Source: Paratinospora sagittata (Eukaryota; Streptophyta; Magnoliopsida; Ranunculales; Menispermaceae). Taken from it: a stretch of 64,000 bases of DNA. The translations under genes were made by a program, and so were the position numbers. Within the stretch, counting starts at the first letter, position 1. Every line of letters starts with the position of its first letter. The DNA lies in contig CM069607.1 of assembly GCA_035771175.1 (NCBI GenBank), positions 17,988,001-18,052,000 on the forward strand. The letters are read 5' to 3'. The notes beneath the pieces are model-generated. The model was given only the letters and a program-made list of their open reading frames with translations. It did no database searches and was not told where the DNA came from. Below, piece by piece: positions 54,372 through 57,879 of the stretch.

Positions 54372-55407
54372 TTCTGTATACATTTAAATATTTGCTTCAT
54401 TGATCTTTATAGGAAACGCATAAATGTGAGCTAGATGATCTAATGGCTAATTTAAACTATAGGTGAAGCAGGCTGCTCTTGGCATTCACGGTGTAGATGC
54501 TCAATTAATTGGGGTCAATTTCCTAGAGTGCATGGTATGTTCACTATTTCATGGTTATTTGACAATTGGTCATTTTGTTATTGAAATTGTATTGAGAATC
54601 ATTATATTCCATTGCTACATTTGTAACAAAACTGAATAGATTCTTATCATCAGGTATCAGAGTTTTCTCCCTCTACGGCATCTCCTATGAGCCTTCCAAG
54701 GGAGTTTCATGAGCAGTGTCGGGAATCATTGGAGCGTGATTATTTAAAGGTCTTTCCATTTATCATTTTTATCAGTCGCAAATATGGCAACTTCTTTTCT
54801 TTATTTTCTTATTTTACTTTTGTTGATTCTGTTTTGTGGGCGAGCCTCTTTTTTGTGAATGAATTTTGCTTTCTTTTCTTTTAATAAATCATGGCAGAAA
54901 TTCTACTGTTGGGCTCAAGACGCAGCTTTAAGTGTCTCAAACAGAATAGCAGAATTTGATTCCACTGCATCGGAAGCTAAAGTTTGTTCTGCTGCGCTGA
55001 ATTTGATGTTTCAAATTCTGAATTGGGATTTCAAGTGGAACATGAATGGAGTTGATGGTGCAAACAACAGAATAAACATATTCTCATCTAAAGTTAGACA
55101 GGTCACCGTGCAGCTTAATAGTTCTGAAACTATTTTGGTGCAGGTAATAATTTAATATCTCACCTATACCATCACTTGAGAATAATTCTATAATTTATTG
55201 TTGTTTTCTCTTTATGTTTTTAGCCAGGACCACTGTGGCATGATACTCTGATATCATCTGGCCATGTCGCTTGGATCTTGGGCTTATATGGAACGTTGCG
55301 ACAGAAATTTTCATATGACAGCTCTTGGCTTGACTCCCCCCTTGCAGTTTCTGCACGGAAGCTGATAGTGCAGTTTAGCTCGTTGACAGGATCCATATTT
55401 CCATCTG
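16247..55407 (+). CDS. XPO4: Exportin-4, 5' part of the gene (exons 1-9)
   Basis: Exportin-4 is a nuclear transport receptor of the importin-beta/karyopherin superfamily. It binds RanGTP and carries cargo such as eIF5A out of the nucleus; animal exportin-4 can also import some factors. Nine exons join in frame (93, 88, 109, 99, 43, 72, 96, 246 and 184 nt), giving 343 codons plus one base with no stop, and the product is recognisable along its whole length as plant exportin-4. Landmarks are the N-terminal L-Q-A-I-M-Q-A-V-E helix, F-Q-A-A-S-A-I, W-G-F-L, L-C-F-V-M, L-K-R-G-W, L-G-I-H-G-V-D-A-Q, L-P-R-E-F-H, and S-S-G-H-V-x-W-x-L-G-L-Y-G followed by L-I-V-Q-F. Plant family members have about 1100 residues, so roughly the first third is here and exon 10 onward lies past the edge. 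The start is one of two adjacent ATGs (16247 and 16250). Introns 2-4 and 9 are inflated by transposons. All splice sites are GT-AG and the frame is intact, so the gene is probably functional. Confidence 0.93.
16861..16948 (+). CDS. XPO4: Exportin-4 exon 2
   Basis: Encodes M-H-I-N through C-L-F-I-L and one base (29 codons + 1), containing S-L-R-Q-S. The acceptor is TAGCAG, a tandem NAGNAG site: splicing after TAG (16857) would add one glutamine. The donor GGTGAGT is strong. Intron 2 (16949-23412, 6464 bp) holds MITE, L1 and RTE pieces. Confidence 0.93.
17100..17310. mobile_element. MITE-like element in intron 2
   Basis: Begins GGCCTCGTTCGGTTG and ends near ACCAAGCAAGC, with internal complementary segments such as AAGTGCTTCTGG and AGCACTTTTGTAAAA. 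This layout (CGTTYGGTT start, ACCAA end, AAAAGCACTTTT core) is common in small plant MITEs. No clear target duplication was identified, so the superfamily is unassigned. Confidence 0.45.
18080..18745 (-). mobile_element. L1-type LINE 3' fragment
   Basis: Minus-strand pieces at 18470-18742 (W-K-S-K-V-P-F-E-V, the C-terminal zf-RVT-like region) and 18092-18316 (L-W-S-M-W-L-E-R-N-Q-R) match the C-terminal end of plant L1 ORF2. The order agrees with the minus strand. The reverse transcriptase is missing, so this is a 5'-truncated dead copy with stops. Confidence 0.65.
18746..19005 (-). mobile_element. RTE-type LINE 3' end, part 1
   Basis: The minus strand carries V-A-P-I-G-D-K-M-R-E-R (encoded near 18960-19000) at the C-terminal end of an RTE-clade reverse transcriptase protein, followed by the characteristic 3' tail that reads AACTCAACTCAA...TCAACTATATAGGATTAGCTACATGAATCC on the plus strand (18740-18800). 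The element resumes at about 19350, split by an L1 insertion. Confidence 0.6.
19006..19349 (-). mobile_element. L1 3' end nested in the RTE element
   Basis: The minus-strand frame 19106-19342 encodes L-W-S-L-W-K-E-R, the C-terminal signature of plant L1 ORF2, and ends in a plus-strand T tract at 19006-19016 (the poly-A tail). Sequence on both sides belongs to an RTE element. CTTAC occurs at both edges (about 19000 and 19345) as a possible short target duplication. Confidence 0.6.
19350..19870 (-). mobile_element. RTE-type LINE 3' region, part 2
   Basis: Shares long runs with the RTE copy at 47430-48130, for example the stretches around CTTTAATGTTTTACCACATAT, TGCCTAACATTCTRTT and GGGATGTGTTGATCA. 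It encodes degenerate C-terminal reverse-transcriptase sequence on the minus strand and is full of stops. Confidence 0.5.
20040..20525 (-). mobile_element. L1-type LINE reverse-transcriptase C-terminal fragment
   Basis: The minus-strand frame 20256-20468 encodes R-L-D-V-W-E-R-G-F-L-S and S-G-R-F-T-L-I-Q-S, the conserved segment after the reverse-transcriptase palm in plant L1 ORF2; Y-V-G-L-P-L-G is readable at about 20490-20510. 20054-20254 continues it after a frameshift. Dead copy, interrupted at about 20530 by the next L1. Confidence 0.7.
20531..21725 (-). mobile_element. L1-type LINE, 5'-truncated, minus strand
   Basis: Starts on the plus strand with a 20-bp T tract (20531-20550, the poly-A tail). 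Minus-strand frames 20713-20994 (T-L-W-S-I-W-L-E-R-N) and 21254-21781 (T-Y-R-S-P-W-K-F-I, F-W-E-G-R-W-L, W-N-F-H-L-P-R, Y-T-C-K-S-F-F) encode the C-terminal half of ORF2. It belongs to the same subfamily as the L1 at 58907-61059: both share K-A-S-T-W-V, S-P-L-x-K-G-F-S and W-x-N-C-M-Y. It is interrupted at 21725 by a second LINE. Confidence 0.8.
21726..22025 (-). mobile_element. Short LINE 3' copy nested in L1, 19-bp target duplication
   Basis: A 300-bp minus-strand LINE tail beginning TTTTTTTTGACAAGAAAC (plus-strand view). It is flanked by a perfect 19-bp duplication, TCTGCTTGATAAAAACTTT, at 21707-21725 and 22026-22044. This long duplication is the mark of target-primed reverse transcription. 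The copy is non-coding apart from remnants of the extreme C-terminus and is severely 5'-truncated. Confidence 0.85.
22026..22160 (-). mobile_element. L1 remnant with short internal duplication
   Basis: The minus strand reads S-T-S-G-R-F-T, as in L1 ORF2. AAAACTTKGGTAGGGG and the following ATATTGCAATAAA occur twice, 80-100 bp apart. Confidence 0.45.
22161..23412. other. XPO4: Rest of intron 2, nothing recognised
   Basis: AT-rich intronic DNA without coding similarity. Short open frames at 22316-22546 and 22679-22996 match nothing I know. The branch/acceptor region of exon 3 ends TTTATCCAG at 23412. Confidence 0.6.
23413..23521 (+). CDS. XPO4: Exportin-4 exon 3
   Basis: Completes E-N-S-Q-V-A-N-A-K-F-Q-A-A-S-A-I-G-E and continues to D-K-G-R-L-I (phase 1 in, 2 out). 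The acceptor is ATCCAG and the donor AG|GTTTGT. Intron 3 (23522-35664) is 12.1 kb. Confidence 0.93.
23558..23890. mobile_element. MITE with TGTTTGG...CAAACACT ends in intron 3
   Basis: Left end GGGTGTGTTTGGTTGCTGAGAAAAT; right end, read on the minus strand, AGGAGTGTTTGATAGCTAAGAGAAT. The interior is packed with AGAAAATTTTCT palindromic words and a G-run (23697-23708). TA-containing flanks fit a PIF/Harbinger-type MITE, but the target duplication is not certain. Confidence 0.55.
24019..24075. repeat. (CT)n tract followed by T and G runs
   Basis: CTCTCT repeats run into poly-T and then CGCGGGGCGGGGGG: simple-sequence DNA in intron 3. Confidence 0.9.
24290..25598 (+). mobile_element. L1-type LINE reverse-transcriptase fragment, plus strand
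   Basis: Plus-strand pieces at 24331-24410, 24775-24975 and 25176-25642 follow L1 ORF2 order: I-C-L-L-P-K-K...D-Y-R-S-I-N-L, G-R-Q-I-L-D, E-K-T-L-W, then S-H-L-L-F-A-N-D. The catalytic F-A-D-D is mutated to F-A-N-D and several stops and frameshifts intervene, so it is inactive. Cut at 25598 by the poly-A tail of an L1 on the opposite strand. Confidence 0.75.
25599..27447 (-). mobile_element. L1-type LINE, minus strand, 3' part
   Basis: Begins with a T tract (25599-25614). The minus strand encodes the zf-RVT-like region (25919-26152), then A-L-M-G-K-W-L-W-R-F and T-Y-K-S-P-W-K-F-I (26587-26853), then reverse-transcriptase palm sequence up to 27447. It is interrupted there by a hAT transposon and resumes at 31771. 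Frameshifts and stops make it inactive. Confidence 0.75.
28436..29442 (+). mobile_element. L1 3' copy nested in the hAT element
   Basis: The plus strand encodes H-T-R-L-K-L-G-K-G, L-W-E-D-C-W, then F-I-W-K-A-H and W-C-C-L-C (zf-RVT-like, 28790-29026), and ends in a 17-bp poly-A tract at 29426-29442. Similar to the L1 at 42066-43828. 5'-truncated, with stops. Confidence 0.75.
30339..30647 (-). pseudogene. hAT transposase, DUF659 domain fragment
   Basis: This 102-residue open piece starts M-G-C-T-I-M-S-D-G-W-T-D and contains F-L-V-N-S-P-K and E-N-V-V-Q-V-I-T-D-G-A-S-T-Y-V, the highly conserved centre of the DUF659 domain of plant hAT transposases, which carries catalytic aspartates of the RNase-H-like fold. 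It is followed after a break by 29867-30256 in another frame. The element's remaining exons are degraded. Host-domesticated DUF659 proteins exist, but the terminal repeats and breaks favour a dead transposon. Confidence 0.75.
31771..32180 (-). mobile_element. L1-type LINE, 5' side of the hAT-split copy
   Basis: Continues the L1 of 25599-27447. The minus strand reads I-T-N-A-I-L-I-A-N-K-A-V-E-D-Y (about 32000-32060), K-G-F-G, and a degenerate R-G-L-x-Q-G-x-P motif next to the hAT insertion. The beginning of the element near 32180 is not sharply defined. Confidence 0.6.
32353..32688 (+). other. Unrecognised open frame, about 110 codons
   Basis: A plus-strand frame with fairly protein-like composition: serine/alanine/lysine-rich, including K-A-P-A-G-A-R-G-E-E-K, A-A-A-I-K-K-A-A-S-R-G and L-A-A-P-F-P-L-T-P. 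I recognise no family. It lies inside intron 3 of exportin-4, just past an L1 remnant. It may be a relic of an L1 5' region, a gene fragment carried by a transposon, or chance. Confidence 0.25.
32689..33849. other. Intron 3, possible second hAT-related remnant
   Basis: GATTCTA/GGATCTT-like repeats resemble subterminal hAT repeats. On the minus strand CATAGTAGTTAAAAAAC (ending at about 33409) resembles the hAT end at 27448. No matching left end or target duplication was found. Confidence 0.3.
33850..34205 (+). mobile_element. L1 3' end, plus strand
   Basis: Encodes V-W-S-I-W-K-E-W-N-S-R-I-F and D-W-L-R-G, followed by GTTTCTTGTCAAAAAAAAAA (34176-34195), the shared tail of the LINE family in this window. 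Severely 5'-truncated. Confidence 0.7.
34640..35350 (+). mobile_element. L1 3' end, plus strand
   Basis: Encodes A-F-W-K-A-K-G-P-S-K-V-K-M-L-S-W-L-I (zf-RVT-like region, 34660-34730) with frameshifts, then a degenerate C-terminus. The tail TTTCCTCTCAAATAAAAAAA ends at about 35348. Confidence 0.65.
35665..35763 (+). CDS. XPO4: Exportin-4 exon 4
   Basis: Encodes S-Y-C-L-C-F-V-M-K-H through L-K-R-G-W with split codons at both ends (phase 2 in, 2 out). The acceptor TTTTACAG has a good pyrimidine tract; the donor is TG|GTATGT. Intron 4 (35764-51760) is 16.0 kb; the intact copia element starts only 107 bp into it. Confidence 0.93.
35870..36126 (-). repeat. Copia 3' LTR
   Basis: 257 bp, identical to 40364-40620 by eye. 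Contains GTGGTTCGGC...GCCTACATCCAC and a TATATATAAA box. Confidence 0.95.
36127..36137 (-). other. Copia polypurine tract
   Basis: The minus strand reads TTGAGGGGGAG directly before the 3' LTR; this is the plus-strand DNA primer. It overlaps the end of the pol frame. Confidence 0.85.
36134..39598 (-). CDS. Copia pol polyprotein (protease, integrase, RT, RNase H)
   Basis: The 1154-residue frame has no stop. Domains in order: aspartic protease with D-S-G-A at 67-70; integrase zinc finger H203, H208, C232, C235 and catalytic core D262, D325, E361 (D-D-35-E spacing); reverse transcriptase from about 670, with Y-V-D-D at 837-840; RNase H with D1001, E1042 and D1078, ending about 1130. It replicates the element RNA into DNA and integrates it. 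The first 60 residues correspond to the linker after a gag knuckle, but no gag precedes them. The ATG at 39598 follows the A-rich leader; whether it is a used start is unknown. The reading frame appears undamaged, so the enzymes may be functional. Confidence 0.93.
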   Translation of the reverse strand: MSSVQSIEEHSLKQVEFNQDEIKRLRTLLDTLGKPSGTNSLAHSGNFPISIGFKVSDKSFANSWVIDSGATDHMTNSPNIFHTYNPCPSSRKIATADGSLTTVAGIGDVHISPTLTLRNVLHVPKLSTNLISIKKLTHDLSCNVTFFPTYCAFQDQDLGTIIGHAKEQDGLYYLETPIHPIKSTTSFLSEHKLSNKEKLWLHHRRLGHPSFRSLKIMFPFLFQSLNVEDFHCEVCELAKHKRRSFSLNNDRSSDPFDLIHSDIWGPSPIPNVSGARWFVSFIDDCTRVSWIFLLKQKSDVSFILPTFHNMIRTQFGAKIKRFRSDNARDYFNQTLTNYFQTEGILHESSCVYTPQQNGVAERKNGHLLDTTRAFLFQNNMPKSYWGEAVLTATHLINRLPSRTLDFKSPMEKLRQFYPKLKISNNLIPRIFGCVSFVHVHQPNRGKLDPRALKCVFVGYSSTQKGYKCYHPPSKKFFVSADVTFCEPEPYFSAPPLPGENVTMKDKDRNSPDNVFDLFDPFTLQQTKSESPTPTIPNDEPKDRMTGQVYSRNKAAAPEPMQAQESEPISENEVTNPEPSLQISLVPETTNDLLASEPDNDLPIAIRKGTRECTKHPLYPLSHVVSFEKFSQTHKSFLTSLNNIQTPTSLSEALSNTNWKQAMNVEMEALEKNTTWELVDLPPGKKPVGCKWVYTVKYKADGSLERYKARLVAKGYTQTYGVDYQETFAPVAKMNTVRLLLSLAANYDWDLQQFDVKNAFLHGDLKEEIYMEVPPGFGTTDKVCKLKKALYGLKQSPRAWFGRFAKVMTSMGYKQSQGDHTLFIKHSTSGGVTALLVYVDDIIMTGNNENERQNLKRSLTEEFEIKELGRLKYFLGIEVAHSKQGIFISQQKYITDLLKETGKLACKPMNTPIDLNHKLGEAEEALTVNKEMYQRLVGKLIYLSHTRPDIAYAVSVISQFMHNPKDIHLQAANRVLQYLKGTPGQGILFKRHTGMVLEAYTDSDYAGSVVDRRSTTGYCTFLGGNLVTWRSKKQNVVARSSAEAEFRAMAQGVCELLWLQIILTDLKIHWDGPMRLYCDNKSAISIAHNPVQHDRTKHIEIDRHFIKEKLDSGLICTPYMSTNNQLADMLTKGLNHTAFQANVSKLGMVNLYSPA
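39654..39780. repeat. 125-bp T-rich tract in the copia element
   Basis: Nearly pure T interrupted by single C residues; in the element's coding sense this is an A-rich run. It stands where gag coding sequence is expected. The long frames read across it on either strand are pure low complexity. Confidence 0.9.
39781..40349 (-). other. Copia leader without gag
   Basis: On the minus strand, between the primer site and the A-rich tract, is a low-complexity leader with CTTCTTCTT, GCCGGAATA and CTGAACTCACTG repeats. The open pieces (40130-40423, 40018-40257) show no gag or zinc-knuckle signature. It may be a rearranged or captured sequence. Confidence 0.6.
40350..40363 (-). other. Copia primer-binding site (initiator tRNA-Met)
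   Basis: The minus strand TGGTATCAGAGACC is complementary to the 3' end of plant initiator tRNA-Met and directly abuts the 5' LTR. Confidence 0.9.
40364..40620 (-). repeat. Copia 5' LTR
   Basis: 257 bp, identical to 35870-36126 by eye. Confidence 0.95.
40944..41290. repeat. Imperfect tandem duplication, about 175-bp unit, with (AAT)n
   Basis: AATTCAAGATGACAACACTAAAATATCTTAACA (from about 40941) recurs in altered form at about 41118, and the CTCCTTTTCTTCTT segments also pair. Unit 1 has gained an (AAT)n microsatellite at 40972-41003 followed by TTTATT repeats. Confidence 0.65.
41291..42065. other. XPO4: Intron 4, possible LTR scrap
   Basis: No coding similarity. CAGCAAAGAATTAAAAGGAG (about 41889) resembles AACAAAGAACTAAGAGGAG at about 46662, next to the gypsy fragment, so part of this may be a solo-LTR remnant. 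Confidence 0.35.
42066..43828 (+). mobile_element. L1-type LINE, 5'-truncated, nearly open ORF2 C-terminal half
   Basis: One plus-strand frame runs from 42066 to 43694 with three in-frame TAG stops (42273, about 42288 and 42849). It encodes S-G-L-N-I-N-L-S-K-S, L-G-M-P-L-G-G, F-L-S-K-G-G-R-L-A-L, L-L-G-K-W-L-W-R-F, Y-K-S-P-W-K-F-I, W-K-A-H-V-P-S-K-V-K, W-C-C-L-C and V-I-W-A-I-W-K-E-R-N: the part of plant L1 ORF2 after the reverse-transcriptase catalytic motif, including the zf-RVT-like domain (about 43190-43380). The 3' UTR ends in an A-rich tail at about 43798-43828. Endonuclease and catalytic RT are absent, so it cannot move itself. Among the better preserved L1 copies here. Confidence 0.85.
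44165..45843 (+). mobile_element. L1-type LINE fragment, plus strand
   Basis: Follows the same domain order as the preceding L1 but with many frameshifts: Y-L-G-M-P-L-G-G (about 44338-44362), H-G-L-L-N-N and W-K-F-I (44740-44815), then degenerate C-terminal sequence. A T tract interrupts it at 45429-45450. The tail TCGTTTCTTCTAAAAAAAAA ends at about 45843. Confidence 0.7.
45960..46620 (-). mobile_element. Gypsy-like gag start with primer-site motif
   Basis: On the minus strand TGGTATCAAAG (46599-46609) resembles a tRNA-Met primer site. An ATG follows at about 46569, then a lysine-rich frame with one early stop, and then a proline-rich frame 46043-46372. The layout suits the 5' end of a gypsy gag. 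No LTR pair was found. Confidence 0.4.
46684..46775 (-). mobile_element. RTE 3' tail remnant
   Basis: ACTCAACTCAACTAAGC...CAACTACGTGGGGTTGGCTT matches the terminal repeat seen at 18740-18800 and 47440-47500. Confidence 0.45.
46780..47295 (+). mobile_element. L1 3' end, plus strand, with duplicated tail
   Basis: Encodes S-I-W-K-E-W-N-R-R-I-F-N. The tail region, including a C tract and an A tract, is duplicated (ATCTCGAGTTTCTTCACCCC at 47157 and ATCTCTAGTTTCTTCACCCC at 47225) and ends in an A/AAAAG run at 47262-47295. Confidence 0.65.
47430..48560 (-). mobile_element. RTE-type LINE reverse-transcriptase fragment
   Basis: The minus-strand frame 48131-48547 encodes N-E-F-G-F-M-P-K-K-S-T-M-K-A-I, M-V-F-I-D-L-E-K-A-Y and S-T-L-S-P-Y-L-F-I-L-V-M-D, the palm of RTE-clade LINEs. 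The catalytic F-A-D-D is degenerate (F-T-D-Y, about 48140) after a frameshift, and 47970-48158 continues with N-S-K-L-E-V-W. The 3' end is marked by AACTCAACTCTCAACTCAAC (47441-47460). Inactive. Confidence 0.75.
48670..49710. mobile_element. Non-autonomous hAT-like element with GAGGC...GCCTC ends
   Basis: Begins near CAAGGTTTAAAAGAATGTGAGG and ends near GAGGCATATGCCTCAAAG, with several GAGGCNNNNGCCTC-type palindromes in both ends. A related left half is at 52605-52885. No coding frame. The exact borders and target duplication were not resolved. Confidence 0.45.
49012..49545. repeat. 269-bp direct tandem duplication
   Basis: The segment starting ATGTAAAAATATAGTCTTTG (49012) is repeated from 49281 with scattered differences through CTCAAATGAAAGAGAAT. 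It lies inside the hAT-like element. Confidence 0.8.
49711..50679. other. XPO4: Intron 4, nothing recognised except (TG)n
   Basis: AT-rich DNA with a (TG)n microsatellite at 50263-50298. Parts may be decayed LINE, but no motif is secure. Confidence 0.6.
50263..50298. repeat. (TG)n microsatellite
   Basis: About 18 TG dinucleotides. Confidence 0.95.
50680..50911 (-). mobile_element. RTE 3' tail remnant
   Basis: TCAACCTTTTCCAACTTTATGAGTTTGGCTACATGAATTCAGTTCC matches in altered form the RTE tail at 18760-18810, followed by CTCTATCATTA-type sequence as in that copy. Confidence 0.45.
50912..51110 (-). mobile_element. LINE 3' end, minus strand
   Basis: Starts TTTTTTTTTTGACAAGAAAC (plus-strand view), the shared LINE tail, then (TA)n. 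Severely 5'-truncated and non-coding. Confidence 0.55.
51111..51760. other. XPO4: End of intron 4
   Basis: No mobile element recognised. The acceptor TTTTTTCCATGTAG at 51747-51760 has a good pyrimidine tract. Confidence 0.6.
51761..51803 (+). CDS. XPO4: Exportin-4 exon 5 (43-bp microexon)
   Basis: Completes W and encodes L-D-F-T-V-A-E-K-E-A-F-L-S-E (phase 2 in, 0 out). It is one of the shortest exons and lies between a 16.0-kb and a 2.7-kb intron. The donor is GAG|GTATTG. Confidence 0.92.
52019..52315. repeat. Imperfect direct duplication in intron 5
   Basis: GATGATTGCTTCCGTATCTAATGC (about 52054) and GATGATTGTTTCAGTATCTAATGC (about 52241), with their TTAGATTCAC neighbours, repeat at about 187-bp spacing. 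Confidence 0.65.
52605..52885. mobile_element. Second copy of the GAGGC-ended hAT-like element, truncated
   Basis: CAAGGTTTAAAAAAGCGTGAGGCATAATTGAGGCG begins it, and homology to 48670-48960 continues through AACTAGTTT and the CTTGAGTG region before an L1 fragment replaces it. Confidence 0.5.
52886..53430 (-). mobile_element. L1 3' fragment, minus strand
   Basis: The minus strand near 52900-53010 reads L-W-S-L-W-K-E-R-N-K-R-V-F-H-type L1 C-terminal sequence, in the same order as 19106-19342. Broken by stops. Confidence 0.55.
53431..54462. other. XPO4: Rest of intron 5
   Basis: No coding similarity. 54075-54335 has LTR-like composition (TTTATTTGAGTAGGTTAGGAG and TATAAATAATCTGTAG) and may be a solo-LTR scrap. 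A (CT)n tract lies at 54338-54366. Confidence 0.5.
54463..54534 (+). CDS. XPO4: Exportin-4 exon 6
   Basis: Encodes V-K-Q-A-A-L-G-I-H-G-V-D-A-Q-L-I-G through L-E-C-M (24 codons, phase 0 both sides). The donor is ATG|GTATGT; intron 6 is 119 bp. Confidence 0.93.
54654..54749 (+). CDS. XPO4: Exportin-4 exon 7
   Basis: Encodes V-S-E-F-S-P-S-T-A-S through D-Y-L-K (32 codons, phase 0), containing the conserved S-L-P-R-E-F-H-E. Intron 7 is 148 bp. Confidence 0.93.
54898..55143 (+). CDS. XPO4: Exportin-4 exon 8
   Basis: 82 codons, phase 0, from K-F-Y-C-W-A-Q-D to T-I-L-V-Q, containing Q-I-L-N-W-D-F, a conserved helix of the family. Intron 8 is 80 bp. Confidence 0.93.
55224..55407 (+). CDS. XPO4: Exportin-4 exon 9
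   Basis: 61 codons plus one base, from P-G-P-L-W-H to T-G-S-I-F-P-S, containing S-S-G-H-V-A-W-I-L-G-L-Y-G and R-K-L-I-V-Q-F. The donor CTG|GTAAGT is strong. No exon 10 is recognisable before 64000, so intron 9 exceeds 8.59 kb. Confidence 0.93.
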
Positions 55408-55855
55408 GTAAGTTAAAGTGCTTTTGCCCTGTCTTCACCTAAAACTGTTCATGTATGTTTGGTTTCCCTTTCTCCCAATTGCCCCAAGTTCTTAGCTTTT
55501 AACTTGTCATAGTCAAGAGAGGAATAGAAGAAGAGGGCATGACTGGGGATGAAGAATGACCCACCTTCTTCCTCACTTTTATTTGTTCCATTTTTCAAGG
55601 GCCTTTGGCTTATTTACTTAAGTTTTAGTGTGGCATGCGACATCGGCCATATGATTCTTTTTTTTTAATAAGTCTTTGTTTTAAGAGTCATCCTCCCTGA
55701 GAAATCCAACATCTCGTTCCCCTAAATAGCATCCTCTATTAGTTAGGCTAGTTTCAATTTGTTGGATTGTATTTTTTTTAACTTTTAGATTTTGCTCAAA
55801 TCCATTGTGTGTGAGTTACCAAACCAAACAAGTCTTTATCATTTCCAAATTATAG

Positions 55856-56439
55856 CAGTGTTTTCAAGGCTCCAAGGTGATGTCTAGGCGATTTGTCCTA
55901 TCTAGGCGAGGCGTAGCCTAGGTGAAGCCTAAACGTGGCCTAGGCGATAAAAAATATTTATTTATCTGTCCGTAGATAATTAATTAATTATTTACAGGTT
56001 CCTAAATAGTTCATATACAAAATTGTATATATCTAACTGTATTCTATAATAAATGTTAAATTTTCATAAAATAATAAAAGACACTATATATTAATTAAAA
56101 TCATGTCTACAAAACATTAATTTATGCTACAATACACATTATCCAAAAAGTTCAAATGTACAAAACTCAAATATCTATTGCCGGAGGGTCGTTGATGGTC
56201 GTCGGAGATTTCGATGGTGTTTCTTGGTTGGAGCAAATGGAAATGATGGGCTTAGGGAGAGAAAGGTTCGAGGGTTTACTGTAGAAAGGGGACGTTTATA
56301 TTTTTAAAGCTTTTTTTTTTTTAATTAGAGAGACCCCCTCTAAACTTTTTAAATATTTGCACAAACGTTCACTGCCTGCCTAGCACAGCGCCTAGGCGTT
56401 TTCTCTTTAAAATGCCTAGGCGACGCCTTGAAAACATTG
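55856..56439. mobile_element. Non-autonomous hAT element (584 bp) in intron 9
   Basis: Terminal inverted repeats CAGTGTTTTCAAGG and CAATGTTTTCAAGG (right end on the opposite strand) enclose GCCTAGGCG-rich subterminal repeats. The flanking 8-mers AATTATAG (55848-55855) and CATTATAG (56440-56447) match at 7 of 8 positions. No transposase is encoded. Confidence 0.85.
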
Positions 56440-56848
56440 CATTATAGTTCTCAGTTCCCATCCTTTGGTGGTGTCCCCCAATGTCTCCCATCCTTTAGGT
56501 GATGGTTTGTAGTGTTTGGTTCATCAAAGAGACTTGTTTACACTTTTAACATTACATAAAGTTTTATGTCTCAAATTATCAAAAATCTCCAAAACTTCAG
56601 CTTGGAGTCCATTTTCAACGTCAACATTCAATTCTTGAGTTGTTTACCTCATGTTCCCAAAATCAAGTGTTAAATTATGATTTCTCCCTCAATCTCCTTA
56701 TTTGCTATCTAATTTGACTATTAGATTAGATGAAGTAATTTCGTTTTGTATGTGAATTAACTAAGTATCCCTAGGGCGGAAATTACAAAGATACCCATGG
56801 ACCCATGTGTACAACATGTCAACAACCCAACACTTACAACCATCTAGA
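56440..56848. other. XPO4: Intron 9 spacer, nothing recognised
   Basis: AT-rich, non-coding DNA between two MITEs. Confidence 0.6.
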
Positions 56849-57134
56849 GGGCTTTTGACTTGATTGCCCTTAAAAAATAAAAAAATTTCACAAATGCCAT
56901 CAAAATCTAAATAATGACTGCTTTGCCCTAGTTTGACTATTCAAAGCACAGTCAGCCGACACACAGGCTGAAAAGACGCCTTCTTAACTGCTCCAGCTCC
57001 CCAACCCACGTGGCGCCTGTGTGTCGGCTGACTGTGCTTTGAATAGTCAAACTAGGGCAAAGCAGTCATTATTTAGATTTTGATGGCATTTGTGAAATTT
57101 TTTTATTTTTTAAGGGCAATCAAGTCAAAAGCCC
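56849..57134. mobile_element. Mutator-like MITE, perfect 120-bp inverted repeat
   Basis: Left arm 56849-56968 and right arm 57015-57134 are exact reverse complements over all 120 bases I compared, separated by a 46-bp spacer (56969-57014). The element begins GGGCTTTTGACTTG and is flanked by a perfect 10-bp duplication ACCATCTAGA (56839-56848, 57135-57144). Long terminal repeats with a 9-11 bp duplication fit a Mutator-like (MULE) MITE. There is no coding capacity. Arm identity suggests a recent insertion or gene conversion. Transcribed within the exportin-4 intron, it would fold into a long perfect hairpin. Confidence 0.9.
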
Positions 57135-57261
57135 ACCATCTAGACCCAATTGTTTATACTTCTACCTAAATAATTAGCGAAGAAACCTATAAATATCTGA
57201 TGGCAATCTATTCAACCCTTAAACCTCAACACTAGGAATACATATTATTGTGAGTAGATAG

Positions 57262-57490
57262 ACTAATTTTTATTTTTTATTTTTTAAGAAACTAAAAGGT
57301 AGTATATATTTATATGAGTAAAATAAGGAAGAAAACAAAGAAACTGTATATCCAGTACAACATATTAGCACAGCCAAAAACTCTAAACTGATACAAAATT
57401 GCCCCACCCTCTAATCCAATCGCCTATTGCGTAACCTTTTGACAAATTACTGCTGACCACCCAAAGAAAGTCTAAATTTAAAGGGGACCC
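57262..57490 (-). mobile_element. L1 3' fragment, minus strand
   Basis: ATACAAAATTGCCCCACCCTCTAATCCAATCGCC parallels the L1 3' end at 19115-19150. The T-rich start at 57262-57287 is the tail. Confidence 0.6.
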
Positions 57491-57879
57491 TTTGATCAAC
57501 AAAACAATGCTTATGTTGCTCAAGATAATTTTAAAGTCATGTATCTTTGATTGCAACAAGTAAACTTTCCAAGGGTGGTTATGGCCTCAATGAGTAGTTG
57601 GGGAAATCTAGTAAAATTGCCGTCATTAAATGCATTGGGAGAATTGCTTGTCCTCCCTTACCCTTTTCATCTCTTTTTTTTTTCCATCTGTTTCGATGAA
57701 AATTATCCTGTTTCTTATAAAGAAAAGACCAATCTAAAATCATTAATTAAATATTCTCTCTCTTTCTCTCTCTCTCTCTCTCCGTACATTATTGATCTAG
57801 AAAGTTATAATATCATTAACTAGAAAGCACCCATGTATATTGTTCACGATACTTTGAAAGTCATTACTTAATGATTTAG

